Assembly (NCBI GenBank): GCA_037783415.1
Contig: JAZGTN010000029.1
Span: 2,108,001 to 2,172,000, forward strand
DNA length: 64,000 bases
Reading direction: 5' to 3'
Source: Leptasterias polaris
Taxonomy: Eukaryota > Echinodermata > Asteroidea > Forcipulatida > Asteriidae
Shown: one piece after another, positions 32,601-37,530 of the stretch
Numbering within the stretch: position 1 is the stretch's first letter
How the letters are laid out: each line of letters starts with the position of its first letter
Translations under genes and position numbers: made by a program
Notes under the pieces: generated by a model
Told to the model about the DNA's origin: nothing
Seen by the model: the letters and a program-made list of their open reading frames with translations, nothing else
Databases searched by the model: none

Positions 32601-34412
32601 CTACATGAGTGAAAATGTGCGTTAGTATTTTGAAGTCCAACGTGGAACGTTCCGGTGGTCCAATGGAACGGTCCATGAACATGCACTGGAAAACTTATCC
32701 GATCCAATTAGAACGTTCCTACCATTACCAATTTTGAGATGCTCCTTGGATGTTTTCCTCACAAAAATTGCTCTAGAATGGCAAAGGTCGTGGGTTCGAA
32801 TCCCACTCAAGTAATACGCCTTCTTTTTCAAAGGACTGGGGGAAAGTAATACTGAATATACAGTGATTTACACACATCGGTGTATGCGTATAACCAAATA
32901 TTATTATTAAATATTATTATTTTGGTTTTGAAACCAAGGGATCCTTAAAAACGACTACAGCACTGCAACGTGCAGACCCGAAGATAACTGTGTAGAGATG
33001 ATGCTTAAGAAGTGTCAGTTTTAGATGTGGGAGGGAACCGCAATTAGGTAAAGCCCGCAGACAATCAAGAAGGAATTGAAAACCCATGCGGGGCTCTCTT
33101 TTTTTATTTCAAGGTGATGTTCGACAGCTCACGCCGATTCTTGTGATGTTCAACTACAAGACGGAGGCAGGAGAACTCCAAAGAGCTCTCCAAGACTCTC
33201 TGAAGACGTTGGAAGTAGGCAGTGCTGAGATATGGTCAAGCAATGCTACTCAACAAAATGCAGCATCACGGGTTAGTTATGACCGACAAAAATGGGGCAA
33301 CCATCTCACCAGAGTTGTCAGACTCATTGAAACGATTGTACACTTTTGTTTAACTTTAAAAAGATGGTCATAGATTGGTTTTTGTAAATGTTGGGCTGAT
33401 TTATTGGCAAAATTATCAAGAAAGATGTGATAAAATTCCCTCCTCACTTGCCTCTTTCACCTCTCTTTCAAGCCACTTTCCCTCTCTGTCCGAAGTGACA
33501 ACGCCCTCGTTGTCTCAGGTATGGTTTGTGCTGCTCAGGTGTGTAAAGACAGCAGATTCTCCACAACCAGAGCTTGCTAGTCTGTGCTGGTACATCCACT
33601 TAGCTAGTATCTGTTTTGTTTGTGGCAGTTCCCTAGTCTTATCATTAGTATTACAGTACCACTGGCTGAGGTACTGCTGCACTTTGGAAGTCCCTACCTG
33701 TATCTTGAACCATGGCACATAGTATCAAGATACATCTAAAAAACGAAAATTGCCTAACACAAGGAAATATAGGGGTACCGCGGGACACCAAGATCAAGAC
33801 CAGGGCAACAATATACAAATATTGAATGCATGTGAGTGCATTGTCGCAGGATTTACTCACAAGGTGAAATCTTGTTTCTAGCGTACAATGTATCGTGGTT
33901 CATGAGAAATGTGCACAGATTTCTTCACTCTCTCGAAACTTTTTTTATTTTTATTTTAGCCTTCACCTTGTTTGGCCTTCCACAGAATGATTTTGTCCAG
34001 AAATTTTGCGCACAGCAAAATATTTAGACTAAGCAGGTTTTGTGCACACTGAATGCTAATATTGAGTAGCAACTCATGCATTTTGTGTAGCATTTTGCCA
34101 CGCTATACAAGGGAAATCGTTCACTGCCTTCTATTTCTATCCCTGTGTTGGTCAATTTTCATTAAAAAAAAAAACACAGCAAAGAATGATAATACTATTT
34201 TGATAATACTATAACACTAATACTTTTTTTTTAAATTATCTCTTGCACCACAGGGATTTGGTCCACAGTTCACATCCAACACCATCGCAGCCTCGATGTT
34301 CTCACAGGGTACCCCCACTACAGCGCAATCCTTTGATGATGCGGCCCTCCTCCTTCCCTACAAGCTGAGTAAAGATGACAAGTGGAGACTGCACATGCTC
34401 GACCGAAGGTGA
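11499..34412 (+). CDS. ELP1: Elongator complex protein 1 (ELP1/IKAP), 25 coding exons
   Basis: ELP1 is the scaffold of the six-subunit Elongator complex, which starts the 5-carboxymethyl modification of wobble uridine in tRNA, mainly in the cytoplasm. Coding exons: 11499-11651, 12146-12298, 13719-13800, 15138-15218, 15903-16088, 16590-16680, 17122-17245, 18191-18284, 18903-19133, 20187-20360, 20977-21082, 21748-21927, 22287-22455, 23674-23830, 24319-24578, 26047-26270, 27223-27466, 27947-28171, 28601-28802, 30698-30822, 31375-31435, 31772-32024, 32301-32428, 33114-33271, 34254-34412. They join in frame to 4,020 nt (1,339 residues plus stop), against 1,332 residues in human. Family-typical stretches include MRNL at the start, [66 protein letters not shown] and the basic RSRKNRRK stretch. 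The N-terminal half corresponds to the two WD40 propellers and the C-terminal half to the helical solenoid. All introns are GT-AG. No frameshift or stop was found. Confidence 0.95.
12146..12298 (+). CDS. ELP1: ELP1 exon 2, residues 52-102
   Basis: The acceptor is CTCCACAG and the donor CTACAG|GTAATA; phase 0 on both sides. It encodes [13 protein letters not shown] and the conserved strand [15 protein letters not shown] of the first propeller. Confidence 0.9.
12513..12725 (-). repeat. Dispersed repeat D, copy 1
   Basis: In intron 2 of ELP1. On the minus strand it reads TGTGACATCACATGTTTAC, then AAAAGAGCCACAGAGCCT and a GTACGCAGCTCAATGGAAG block. The same order occurs at 43105-43385 and 50130-50415 on the plus strand. 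No inverted ends or coding capacity were seen. Confidence 0.6.
12838..13010 (+). repeat. Dispersed repeat E, partial
   Basis: It contains GTATCAATGTATATTCAG, TTTGCAGTAACACCATGG and a palindromic AACTTGTCTTGCTATTTATT region. It is related to 39140-39490, to the inverted 18055-18160 and to 26355-26530. In the fullest copy (39163-39490) the GTTTGCGGTAACA ends are inverted, suggesting an old MITE. Confidence 0.5.
13020..13290. repeat. Body of tRNA-derived SINE family C
   Basis: CTTGTCAATATCTTTG, AACTGCCGTATAATGAGG and TACAACCTGGAAGGTGGCAG match the segment that follows the tRNA-like heads at 63500-63745 and, in part, 19317-19490. AATAAACCACAAGGGAAACT at about 13179 has an inverted partner near 13245-13270. 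Confidence 0.5.
13719..13800 (+). CDS. ELP1: ELP1 exon 3, residues 103-129
   Basis: The acceptor is TGTTTCAG and the donor ACAG|GTAAAG; it starts in phase 0 and ends in phase 1. It encodes [19 protein letters not shown], an almost invariant ELP1 stretch. Confidence 0.92.
13846..14573 (+). mobile_element. MITE family M1, split by a LINE insertion
   Basis: The MITE begins TTAAAGCACATGTGTCACAT and resumes at about 14260 with AAGACCAGTATCC, running on to ATGCACCCTTTTAAGG. It aligns throughout with the uninterrupted copy at 36602-36953. The interruption (13879-14259) is a minus-strand LINE 3' end flanked by ATTGTCAAA and ATTGTAAGA, a plausible decayed target duplication. Confidence 0.7.
13879..14259 (-). 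pseudogene. LINE 3' fragment inserted in a MITE
   Basis: Minus-strand translation shows [29 protein letters not shown] and a following FL.SIF, matching the C-terminal end of CR1/L2-like reverse transcriptase. The (ATT)n tail lies at the left end. The tail sequence (GTGCACAAATCCAC, GTGCTCATGGCGC) is the same as at 25177-25870, so both belong to one LINE family. Confidence 0.7.
14727..14895 (-). repeat. SINE family A, 3' half
   Basis: On the minus strand it carries the 3' body and tail: CATTACATGGTGC, then GCGCCTTGAGCGTCACTGAG, GAGCGCTATATAAGAAGCC and (ATT)n. The tRNA head is missing. It matches 57150-57305. Confidence 0.7.
15138..15218 (+). CDS. ELP1: ELP1 exon 4, residues 130-156
   Basis: The acceptor is TTAACAG and the donor GGAGAAC|GTAAGT; phase 1 at both ends. 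It encodes [13 protein letters not shown] and HPEEFGE, colinear with MTKDFEPI in vertebrates. Confidence 0.92.
15277..15339. repeat. 19-bp tandem repeat, 3 copies
   Basis: The unit TTTTACAGATCCTAGTGTA is repeated three times just downstream of ELP1 exon 4. A diverged fourth unit lies near 15424. Confidence 0.9.
15526..15796. mobile_element. Foldback element in ELP1 intron 4
   Basis: Arms of about 105 bases are inverted around a short centre. The outer ends read TATACAGCAATCCTTCACCG at 15526 and its complement ending at 15796. The inner parts (TACTGCGCTGCCTAGCG and CGCTAGGCAGCGCAGTA) also pair. It lies 107 bases upstream of exon 5. Spurious open frames on both strands arise from the palindrome. 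Confidence 0.85.
15903..16088 (+). CDS. ELP1: ELP1 exon 5, residues 157-218
   Basis: The acceptor is GCCCCACAG and the donor GATACAG|GTTGGT. It encodes [15 protein letters not shown], then [23 protein letters not shown]. This is the most recognisable ELP1 block. Confidence 0.95.
16385..16590 (+). repeat. SINE family B, partial
   Basis: A diverged head (GGTTGGCTCAGTGG, then GATTTGAATCCCACC) is followed by CCTCCAACATCTAAAACTA, matching 2480-2640. It runs up to the acceptor side of exon 6. Confidence 0.5.
16590..16680 (+). CDS. ELP1: ELP1 exon 6, residues 219-248
   Basis: The acceptor is CTCTGAAG and the donor TGGAA|GTGAGT; it enters in phase 1 and leaves in phase 2. It encodes [14 protein letters not shown] and LEQALCWK. 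The acceptor has a weak pyrimidine tract. Confidence 0.88.
16757..16908. mobile_element. 152-bp MITE, family M2
   Basis: A perfect 20-base terminal inverted repeat, CTGGGCTCGATTTCACAAAG, closes both ends. The interior is AT-rich and non-coding. A second copy at 29700-30228 is split by another MITE. Confidence 0.9.
17122..17245 (+). CDS. ELP1: ELP1 exon 7, residues 249-290
   Basis: The acceptor is TTTGATGTAG and the donor GTCCAG|GTATTT; it ends in phase 0. It encodes PSGSLIAS, then [20 protein letters not shown], as in vertebrate ELP1. Confidence 0.93.
17353..17665 (-). repeat. SINE family A, near full length
   Basis: On the minus strand it reads as a tRNA-like head (GCTCTTAACC complement region, B-box-like GGTTGGAATCCCGGTCGTG), then GTCCTTAATAAGCAAGACAC, CTTCGGATGGGACGTAAAGC and ACGTAAAAGAACCC. 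The central block resembles a conserved domain shared by deeply divergent metazoan SINEs. Confidence 0.75.
17860..18160. repeat. Mixed dispersed repeat with E-family parts
   Basis: GAGAAGTCCCCTCGATCCAC and CGATTTCC recur at 39255-39310. The end (18055-18160) is an inverted relative of 12840-12960. A C-run lies at about 17988-17997. It is non-coding. Confidence 0.45.
18191..18284 (+). CDS. ELP1: ELP1 exon 8, residues 291-321
   Basis: The acceptor is TTTTCATTAG and the donor CATACG|GTAAAA; it ends in phase 1. It encodes [20 protein letters not shown]. Confidence 0.92.
18325..18572 (+). repeat. SINE family A, 5'-truncated head
   Basis: It starts within the head (GCTCTGGTGTTTCTGATCAG), has GGGGTTCAAGTCCTGG as B-box, then CTTCGTCCTTCAGATAGG and AAAAGAACCCAGTTACAC. 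A 148-codon minus-strand open frame (18358-18804) overlaps it and is not a gene. Confidence 0.7.
18903..19133 (+). CDS. ELP1: ELP1 exon 9, residues 322-398
   Basis: The acceptor is CCCCAACAG and the donor GATGGGG|GTAAGT; phase 1 at both ends. It encodes [17 protein letters not shown], then [16 protein letters not shown] and VASIDG, at the end of the first propeller. Confidence 0.95.
19181..19262. repeat. 16-bp minisatellite, about 5 copies
   Basis: The unit GTAGGGTCATGGGTTG is repeated almost perfectly, starting 48 bases after the exon 9 donor. Confidence 0.95.
19317..19490 (-). repeat. tRNA-derived SINE, family C, with intact-looking tRNA-like head
   Basis: Its head at 19387-19458 (minus) folds as a 72-nt tRNA-like cloverleaf. 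The 7-bp acceptor stem (GACTAGA/TCTAGTC) pairs perfectly, A and B boxes are present (TAGCTCAGTTGG, GGTTCAAATCC) and the anticodon position reads GTT. Against a functional tRNA: C rather than U at position 33, a mismatch closing the anticodon stem, a mismatch in the T stem, and repeated flanks (GTTGAACAAAGA..., AATAAACCACAAGGG) shared with 13180 and 63520. Confidence 0.65.
19493..19899. mobile_element. Foldback element in ELP1 intron 9
   Basis: Arms of 111 bases at 19493-19603 and 19790-19899 are almost exact inverted copies (GTTCAGCTGAAACATTCTTA at the left and its complement at the right). They enclose a 186-base spacer containing GGCCGGACGTCCAC. The right-flank sequence reappears around 23130-23150 and 23570-23640. 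Confidence 0.85.
20187..20360 (+). CDS. ELP1: ELP1 exon 10, residues 399-456
   Basis: The acceptor is TTCTCTGCAG and the donor CCAC|GTAAGA; phase 1 at both ends. It encodes [21 protein letters not shown] and [14 protein letters not shown], entering the second propeller. Confidence 0.93.
20474..20800 (+). repeat. SINE family A, alternative 3' end
   Basis: The head GTCGTGGCTGAGTGGTTAAG carries an A box, and GGGTTCGAGTCCCGG a B box. The body includes GCACGTTAAAGAACCCAG. The 3' part (CAGGTTTCCTCAGGCTTGCG, ACTTATGAGGCATCC) is shared with 34632-34930 but not with 56890-57310, so at least two tail types exist. Confidence 0.8.
20977..21082 (+). CDS. ELP1: ELP1 exon 11, residues 457-491
   Basis: The acceptor is TTTCTCAG and the donor TTATG|GTAAGT; it enters in phase 1 and leaves in phase 2. 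It encodes [18 protein letters not shown], aligning with GAVGGSGFKV in human. Confidence 0.92.
21748..21927 (+). CDS. ELP1: ELP1 exon 12, residues 492-551
   Basis: The acceptor is GTTGTCTAG and the donor CATCAA|GTGAGT; phase 2 at both ends. It encodes [18 protein letters not shown] and [13 protein letters not shown]. The junction codon is TGC (Cys) where human has Trp. Confidence 0.88.
21955..22230 (-). repeat. SINE family A, diverged copy
   Basis: A minus-strand copy with an (ATT)-like tail at the left, ACCATGTAATG, CTTCAGATGGGCC, then TTAAGCAAGACACTTAACCA and the remains of a head. A deletion has removed most of the tRNA part. Confidence 0.65.
22287..22455 (+). CDS. ELP1: ELP1 exon 13, residues 552-608
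   Basis: The acceptor is CTTTGTAG and the donor GAACAG|GTCAGT; it enters in phase 2 and leaves in phase 0. It encodes [19 protein letters not shown] and PQPCTQM. Confidence 0.9.
23145..23565 (+). pseudogene. LINE 3' fragment, plus strand
   Basis: [17 protein letters not shown] translation (interrupted) followed by LFKQKLKR is typical of the C-terminal end of jockey/RTE-like reverse transcriptases. It ends with TAAATGCTACTTTGAACTTG and a TTGAATTGA-type tail. It splits a repeat also seen next to the foldback at 19899. Confidence 0.5.
23674..23830 (+). CDS. ELP1: ELP1 exon 14, residues 609-660
   Basis: The acceptor is CCTTTCAG and the donor CTAAAG|GTACAG; it ends in phase 1. It encodes [19 protein letters not shown] and the signature [17 protein letters not shown], at the end of the second propeller. 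Confidence 0.95.
23990..24155 (+). repeat. SINE family A, head and centre
   Basis: The head (CTCGGCCGAGCGGTCAAGCG, then GGGCTCGAGTCCTGG) is followed by CTTCGTCCTTCGGATGGG. The element breaks off at the GTCCCGTGT block. Confidence 0.75.
24319..24578 (+). CDS. ELP1: ELP1 exon 15, residues 661-747
   Basis: The acceptor is CTCCTCCAG and the donor CCAAAG|GTGAAT; it ends in phase 0. It encodes [33 protein letters not shown] and YDHNPK, the hinge between propellers and helical domain. Higher GC here creates open shadow frames on both strands. Confidence 0.96.
24605..24925 (+). repeat. Two SINE family A copies in tandem
   Basis: A head fragment at 24605-24665 (TGTGGCTGAGCAGTTAAG) is followed at 24742-24925 by a longer copy (CATGGCCGAGCGGTTAAAG, then GGTTCAATTCCCAGTCG, CTTCGGATGGGACATTAAGC, GGTCCCGTGTACTAGG). 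Confidence 0.7.
25177..25870 (-). pseudogene. CR1/L2-like LINE reverse-transcriptase C-terminus
   Basis: The minus-strand frame 25750-25349 (133 codons, no stop) reads [35 protein letters not shown], then [19 protein letters not shown] and FKNRLKTHL. This is the classic C-terminal region of CR1/L2-like non-LTR reverse transcriptases. It ends in an (ATT)n tail at 25177-25195. The palm domain is absent. It is the best-preserved LINE fragment in the window. Confidence 0.85.
25916..26015. repeat. 50-bp exact tandem duplication beside ELP1 exon 16
   Basis: Bases 25916-25965 are repeated at 25966-26015. Each copy contains a T8 tract and CAACAG, so each looks like a splice acceptor upstream of the true one at 26046. 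Confidence 0.95.
26047..26270 (+). CDS. ELP1: ELP1 exon 16, residues 748-821
   Basis: The acceptor is TTTGTCCCAACAG and the donor CTAACAG|GTAAGT; it ends in phase 2. It encodes [30 protein letters not shown] and [12 protein letters not shown]. It is the first exon wholly in the helical solenoid. Confidence 0.95.
26641..27095. mobile_element. Foldback element in ELP1 intron 16
   Basis: Arms of about 210 bases are inverted around 26868. The ends read AATGTAGATGTTACTAACTT and AAGTAACATCTAAATTT. The inner pair is GTCTTTGTTGAGAGTG and CACTCTCAACAAAGAC. The arms have diverged, so this is an older element. It ends 127 bases before exon 17. Confidence 0.85.
27223..27466 (+). CDS. ELP1: ELP1 exon 17, residues 822-903
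   Basis: The acceptor is TTACCCCAG and the donor CAGAAG|GTATAA; it ends in phase 0. It encodes [37 protein letters not shown] and [18 protein letters not shown], which is nearly invariant. Confidence 0.96.
27947..28171 (+). CDS. ELP1: ELP1 exon 18, residues 904-978
   Basis: The acceptor is AACTCCAG and the donor TACAAG|GTAATA; phase 0 at both ends. It encodes [30 protein letters not shown] and LYSEALNLF. Confidence 0.96.
28467..28533. repeat. 24-bp tandem repeat, 3 copies
   Basis: TTAATCTGCTAAGCGTA with AGAAC linkers is repeated three times, just before exon 19. Confidence 0.85.
28601..28802 (+). CDS. ELP1: ELP1 exon 19, residues 979-1045
   Basis: The acceptor is TTTCTACAAG and the donor CTAGCTG|GTAAGA; it ends in phase 1. 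It encodes [20 protein letters not shown] and [18 protein letters not shown]-like helical repeats. Confidence 0.92.
28945..29365. repeat. AT-rich repeat with inverted GCCGCCAT motifs
   Basis: GACTATAGACCTTTCCATTG, then TGACGTCATTGACCGCCATC and, inverted, GATGGCGGCCAATGC with GTGGTCTAT at the right. Related short elements occur at 40352-40540 and 41158-41320. It is probably a decayed MITE. Confidence 0.45.
29447..29575. repeat. 40-bp tandem repeat, 3 copies
   Basis: The unit TTTGTTGTTGAGGGAGGGCT, continuing AATGGGTGTTATTTTGGTTG, is repeated exactly three times in intron 19 of ELP1. Confidence 0.95.
29700..30228. mobile_element. MITE M2 with a second MITE (M3) nested inside
   Basis: The outer ends match the 20-base repeat of the element at 16757 (CTGGAGCCAATTTCACAAAG and CTTTGTGAAATCGACACCTG). 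At about 29737-30125 the outer element is interrupted by an M3 copy bounded by TTAAAGGGTCAGTATACG and TACCAAACATACAGC. M3 has a central palindrome (AATCTGAGAAGCGTTACGGC and its complement). Confidence 0.8.
30545..30635 (+). repeat. tRNA-like SINE head
   Basis: GTCGTGGCAGTCTAGGGCAG, then GTGGGTTCGAATCCTGG (B box). It is an isolated head without a recognisable body. Confidence 0.5.
30698..30822 (+). CDS. ELP1: ELP1 exon 20, residues 1046-1087
   Basis: The acceptor is TTGCCCACAG and the donor AGATTG|GTGAGT; it enters in phase 1 and leaves in phase 0. It encodes [20 protein letters not shown] and [10 protein letters not shown], the TPR-like part. Confidence 0.92.
30927..31279. mobile_element. 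MITE M3, inverted orientation
   Basis: AAACTAACCTGTCAAATTTT, GATATTGCCGAAAAACCGGAG, AATCTGAGAAGCGTTTCTG and AAACGTTTCTCAGATT, then TCAAAGTGAAATGATTCTC, mirror the M3 copy at 29737-30125. It ends 96 bases before exon 21. Confidence 0.75.
31375..31435 (+). CDS. ELP1: ELP1 exon 21, residues 1088-1107
   Basis: The acceptor is TTTTTGTTGCAG and the donor GAGA|GTAAGT; it ends in phase 1. It encodes [19 protein letters not shown], matching KYNRLDIIETNVKPSILE in human. Confidence 0.95.
31772..32024 (+). CDS. ELP1: ELP1 exon 22, residues 1108-1191
   Basis: The acceptor is TCCCACCGCAG and the donor TCTGG|GTTGGT; it enters in phase 1 and leaves in phase 2. It encodes [19 protein letters not shown], then an acidic Gly/Ser-rich linker ([20 protein letters not shown]) that corresponds to the disordered loop before the basic motif. 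A later GT (32029) would shift the frame. Confidence 0.9.
32079..32260 (-). repeat. SINE family B, partial
   Basis: TTCTGGTTGTGAAGCCAAGG and AACAAACTTAATCACT match the complement of 2650-2720. The tRNA-like head lies towards 32260. Confidence 0.55.
32301..32428 (+). CDS. ELP1: ELP1 exon 23, residues 1192-1234, basic tRNA-binding motif
   Basis: The acceptor is GATCTTTAG and the donor CTCAAAG|GTATGA; it enters in phase 2 and leaves in phase 1. It encodes [20 protein letters not shown], the counterpart of human [20 protein letters not shown]. That basic stretch is known to bind tRNA and to act as a nuclear localisation signal. [10 protein letters not shown] follows. Confidence 0.96.
32740..33090. 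repeat. tRNA-like fragment and SINE family B fragment
   Basis: GTCGTGGGTTCGAATCCCAC at about 32788 is a B box, part of a short tRNA-like head. From 32920 to 33090, TTTTGGTTTTGAAACCAAGG and GTCAGTTTTAGATGTGGGAG give a minus-strand copy of SINE family B. Confidence 0.45.
33114..33271 (+). CDS. ELP1: ELP1 exon 24, residues 1235-1287
   Basis: The acceptor is TTATTTCAAG and the donor TCACGG|GTTAGT; it enters in phase 1 and leaves in phase 0. It encodes [20 protein letters not shown] and [15 protein letters not shown], the C-terminal helices used for Elp1 dimerisation in this family. Confidence 0.9.
34254..34412 (+). CDS. ELP1: ELP1 exon 25, residues 1288-1339 and stop
   Basis: The acceptor is TTGCACCACAG and the frame ends at TGA (34410-34412). 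It encodes [20 protein letters not shown], aligning with LFIPPKINRRTQWKLSLL at the human C-terminus. Confidence 0.93.
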   Translation, partial: GFGPQFTSNTIAASMFSQGTPTTAQSFDDAALLLPYKLSKDDKWRLHMLDRR

Positions 34413-34594
34413 AAGGTCATCACCATGGTAAAACGGATTCTGACCAATATCAAAGTGAAACTTGGACATTGTGCACTGTGAAAATCAAACTTGTATTCGA
34501 TCTGAGCTGTTGCTGGATAAACTCTGTGCTATATTTTGTGGAGTCTAGTCGCCAGTTTAAGCCACATATCTGACCTGCATATGGTCTTTCATAT

Positions 34595-34600
34595 AATAAA
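34595..34600 (+). terminator. Candidate polyadenylation signal of ELP1
   Basis: AATAAA lies 183 bases after the stop codon and just upstream of a SINE insertion. It is the first canonical signal after the coding region. Later AATAAA sites near 35960-35990 are alternatives. Confidence 0.6.
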
Positions 34601-34631
34601 GTCCCGACTATTTTGCCCAGTTTGTTTCATT

Positions 34632-34930
34632 GGTGTTTCTGATCGGCAGAGTGTGGGTTCGAGTGTCGGTCGTGGCACTTGTGTCCTTGAGCAAGATACT
34701 TTACCGTAATTGCTTTGTTATTTGGATGGGATATTAAGCTGTAGGTCCCGCATGCTAGGATTGGTAGTGCATGTAAAAGAACCCAGAACACTTATTGTGG
34801 AAGAGTAGGGGTCAACCCTGGTGTTGCTGGTTCACAAAGCAGCACCCTTGTTTACAGGTTTCCTCAGGCTTGCGAGCTACAGTGATTAAGTTCACTTATG
34901 AGGCATCCTTGGTTTTATTACCAGATAATA
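34632..34930 (+). repeat. SINE family A, same tail type as 20474
   Basis: It starts inside the head (TGGTGTTTCTGATCGGCAG), has GGGTTCGAGTGTCGG as B box, and continues through CATGTAAAAGAACCCAG to CCTCAGGCTTGCGAGC and TTATGAGGCATCC. It lies just after the putative ELP1 polyadenylation signal. Confidence 0.8.
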
Positions 34931-36601
34931 ATAATTATTATTCTGTATTTCAAACACACAAGGGTTGCAGGGTCAACATTGATGTGTAAACTAAACAGGC
35001 TCTTAGTGTTGTAAACCTGCATGAGCCACAGAGCGTGGAGGTTCATCATAATTGTGAGCTCTTATGATTAGAATCTCTGTCACGGTGCACCGAGTGCCAC
35101 ACATGGTTAGCACTAATCGGGTCACAAAGTCGCAGATTGGGATCGGTTAAATTATCCCTACATCTGCGTAAAAACAGACAATAAACCTGTGTGAACCTGC
35201 ATGTGCAATAGAGCCTGTAGACTGGCAAAGCTGTCCTTTGTGTTTCAGACCATTGCTTTCAGTAACAAAACAGTAGCAGGACCTCGAAAGTTTATGATGG
35301 TGAGCTGTAACACTGGCGGTAATATCTGCTCTTGTTTTTGGATTAAGATCCGGATGTATTTGACATTAAAGAGGAAGGGAAATGTCAAATTCAATGATGT
35401 ACTCATTTTCCAATAGATAGAGTCCTCATGCGAGTGTGGAAAAATTACAAGTCTCTAACCTCACGTTAAAATGGTCTAAAATGCCATTGCAATCGATACC
35501 CCTCCAGTACAAAATCAGTCAACATCCAAAACATCAGATGACATCATTCTGAGAACAATGGGTCTGTACATTTGAATGTTTTGATTCAATCCTGACTTTC
35601 AATGAGATTCAATCAAAACGGCCTTGAATTTGACATTTTGACTGACGAAATGTTTTCCTTGGAATGTAAAGAGCCGTTAGTTGTTGAAATCCAATGACGT
35701 CATGTTTCAAATCTAGCTCTGAAAAAGCCAGTAAAGGGTAAGCTACAGCATGGCGTCTCATCTTCACAGCTTGATTTTATTTTTTACTGTTCTCAGTTTC
35801 CCCAAGGAAAATTTTTAAGATGGCACTTGTGCGTGGGCTATTGTCTTGCTGACGACCTTCTCTGGTACAAACTGGTGTACTTTGTGTGGCCGGCCGGCAA
35901 GCCTTTACATTTTTCTGTCGGAACAACAAACTGACCTTTGTTGTCATTGTATGTATATCCTAATAAATATATTTTATTGCCAGAGTCAATAAATGCAATT
36001 GTTAAAAGTGGAGACGGGAATATGTTGATGTAGACTCGCAAAGTCAATGTGTATTGTTTCTAACGTTGGTTTAAATATCATTTGGATTGTCATTTTGAAT
36101 GCTCGGGCAGTCGTGACACTGTTTGGAACAGTCGCCCCAAACAACGGAGCATTCGAGCGTGTCCCAATCAAGCATGTCCCGAGCATTCCCCTGAGTTTTC
36201 CGAAGGAATGTTGGTCAACATGGAGTTGTGTGGGATGCTCACACTGTGTTGGTTAAATTTTTATTATTATTTTTTTTTTACGAATTTGTACAGCATTGAG
36301 ATGTCTACCTCTCATTAAAAACCAACCTGATTATTTGTATACACATTTTTAATATAATTTCTCTCCATTAACCCCATATTGCCCCAAATTCAAACAGGAA
36401 GCTCAAGAGATTTCTAAGGTGCTTACAGCCTGTAAGCCCAACAGTTTCCAAAGCATAGAAATGAAATTGCTCGGCAGAAGTAGGGTTACCAGCCAAAATA
36501 TCATGAAATTTAAAATGCTGCAACTGGTAACCCACTTATCTTTTGCTTGCATTTACTTTTTTTTCTTCTGCTTAACAGCTTCAGGAAATTGAACCCTGTA
36601 C

Positions 36602-36953
36602 TTAAAGCACATGTACAACATTGGTAATTGTCAGAGACCAGTATCCAAACTTAATGTGACCCAACATATACACGAAATAACAAACCTGTGAAAGTTTAAG
36701 CTCAATCGGTCTTCGGAATCATGAGAAAACAGTGAAAAACCCCATTAAATATTTTAGCTGTTTTCAAACATCAGATTTTATCAGGCATGATAAAGACTAA
36801 CTGTTTCACTCATTTCCTAAAAACTGTAGCGTTTTAAGCCAAACTATTTCAAGGGAAGTTTTCCACCATGACCATCTTTATACCATGTAAGTTATGTGCA
36901 AATCTGTGAGCATTTATATTTTCAATCTCACCAATGCTGTACACACCCTTTAA
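36602..36953 (+). mobile_element. MITE M1, complete copy
   Basis: It starts TTAAAGCACATGTACAACAT and ends TGTACACACCCTTTAA, a weak inverted pair. Internal blocks include TAACAAACCTGTGAAAG and AAGCTCAATCGGTC. It is the template that reveals the insertion in the copy at 13846. Confidence 0.75.
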
Positions 36954-37213
36954 ACGTTCAAGCTCCTTACATTAGTAAATTGCGATGGATCAAAAATTGT
37001 GATCTTTGACCTACTGTATAATTAGCTGCACAAAATAATAAAGTGTGCATGTAATTTGGATGCGCATGCATCCTACACTCTGTATCCTTGAGCTATTTTA
37101 AGCCGCTTGCATCTAAGAATGTGATTGGTTGAGGATCAAAAACAATTGTGCTGGTACTCGTGTAAGAAATCTACCGAGCAGACTTTATACTGAAGAAAGA
37201 TACCTAATTTGAC

Positions 37214-37530
37214 TTAAAGGGGCACATTGCCTTATTGGGCGCTTTGGGGCTATAAAAGTGTTGGTAATGAAATGAATATGGTTGGAAAGATGTTTTAAAA
37301 GTAGAATATAATGATTTACACAAATATCCCTCGAAATTGTGTGATTTTCCTTTTACTTCGTGAACTACAAAACGGTCTGCCATTTTGTAGAACCACATTT
37401 TTGACTTCACAAAATTACGAACCGTGTTATATATAGTTCACAAAGTAAAAGGAAAACCACACAGTTACTTGTATATTTCTGTAAATAATTCTATTCTACT
37501 TTTAAAACATCTGGATAAGTGTAATCTGGA
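37214..37530. mobile_element. Palindromic MITE
   Basis: TTAAAGGGGCACATTGCC starts the element. The inner arms GTGATTTTCCTTTTACTTCG and AAAGTAAAAGGAAAACCACAC, and GATGTTTTAAAAGTAGAATA and TATTCTACTTTTAAAACATC, are inverted around 37400. Confidence 0.75.
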
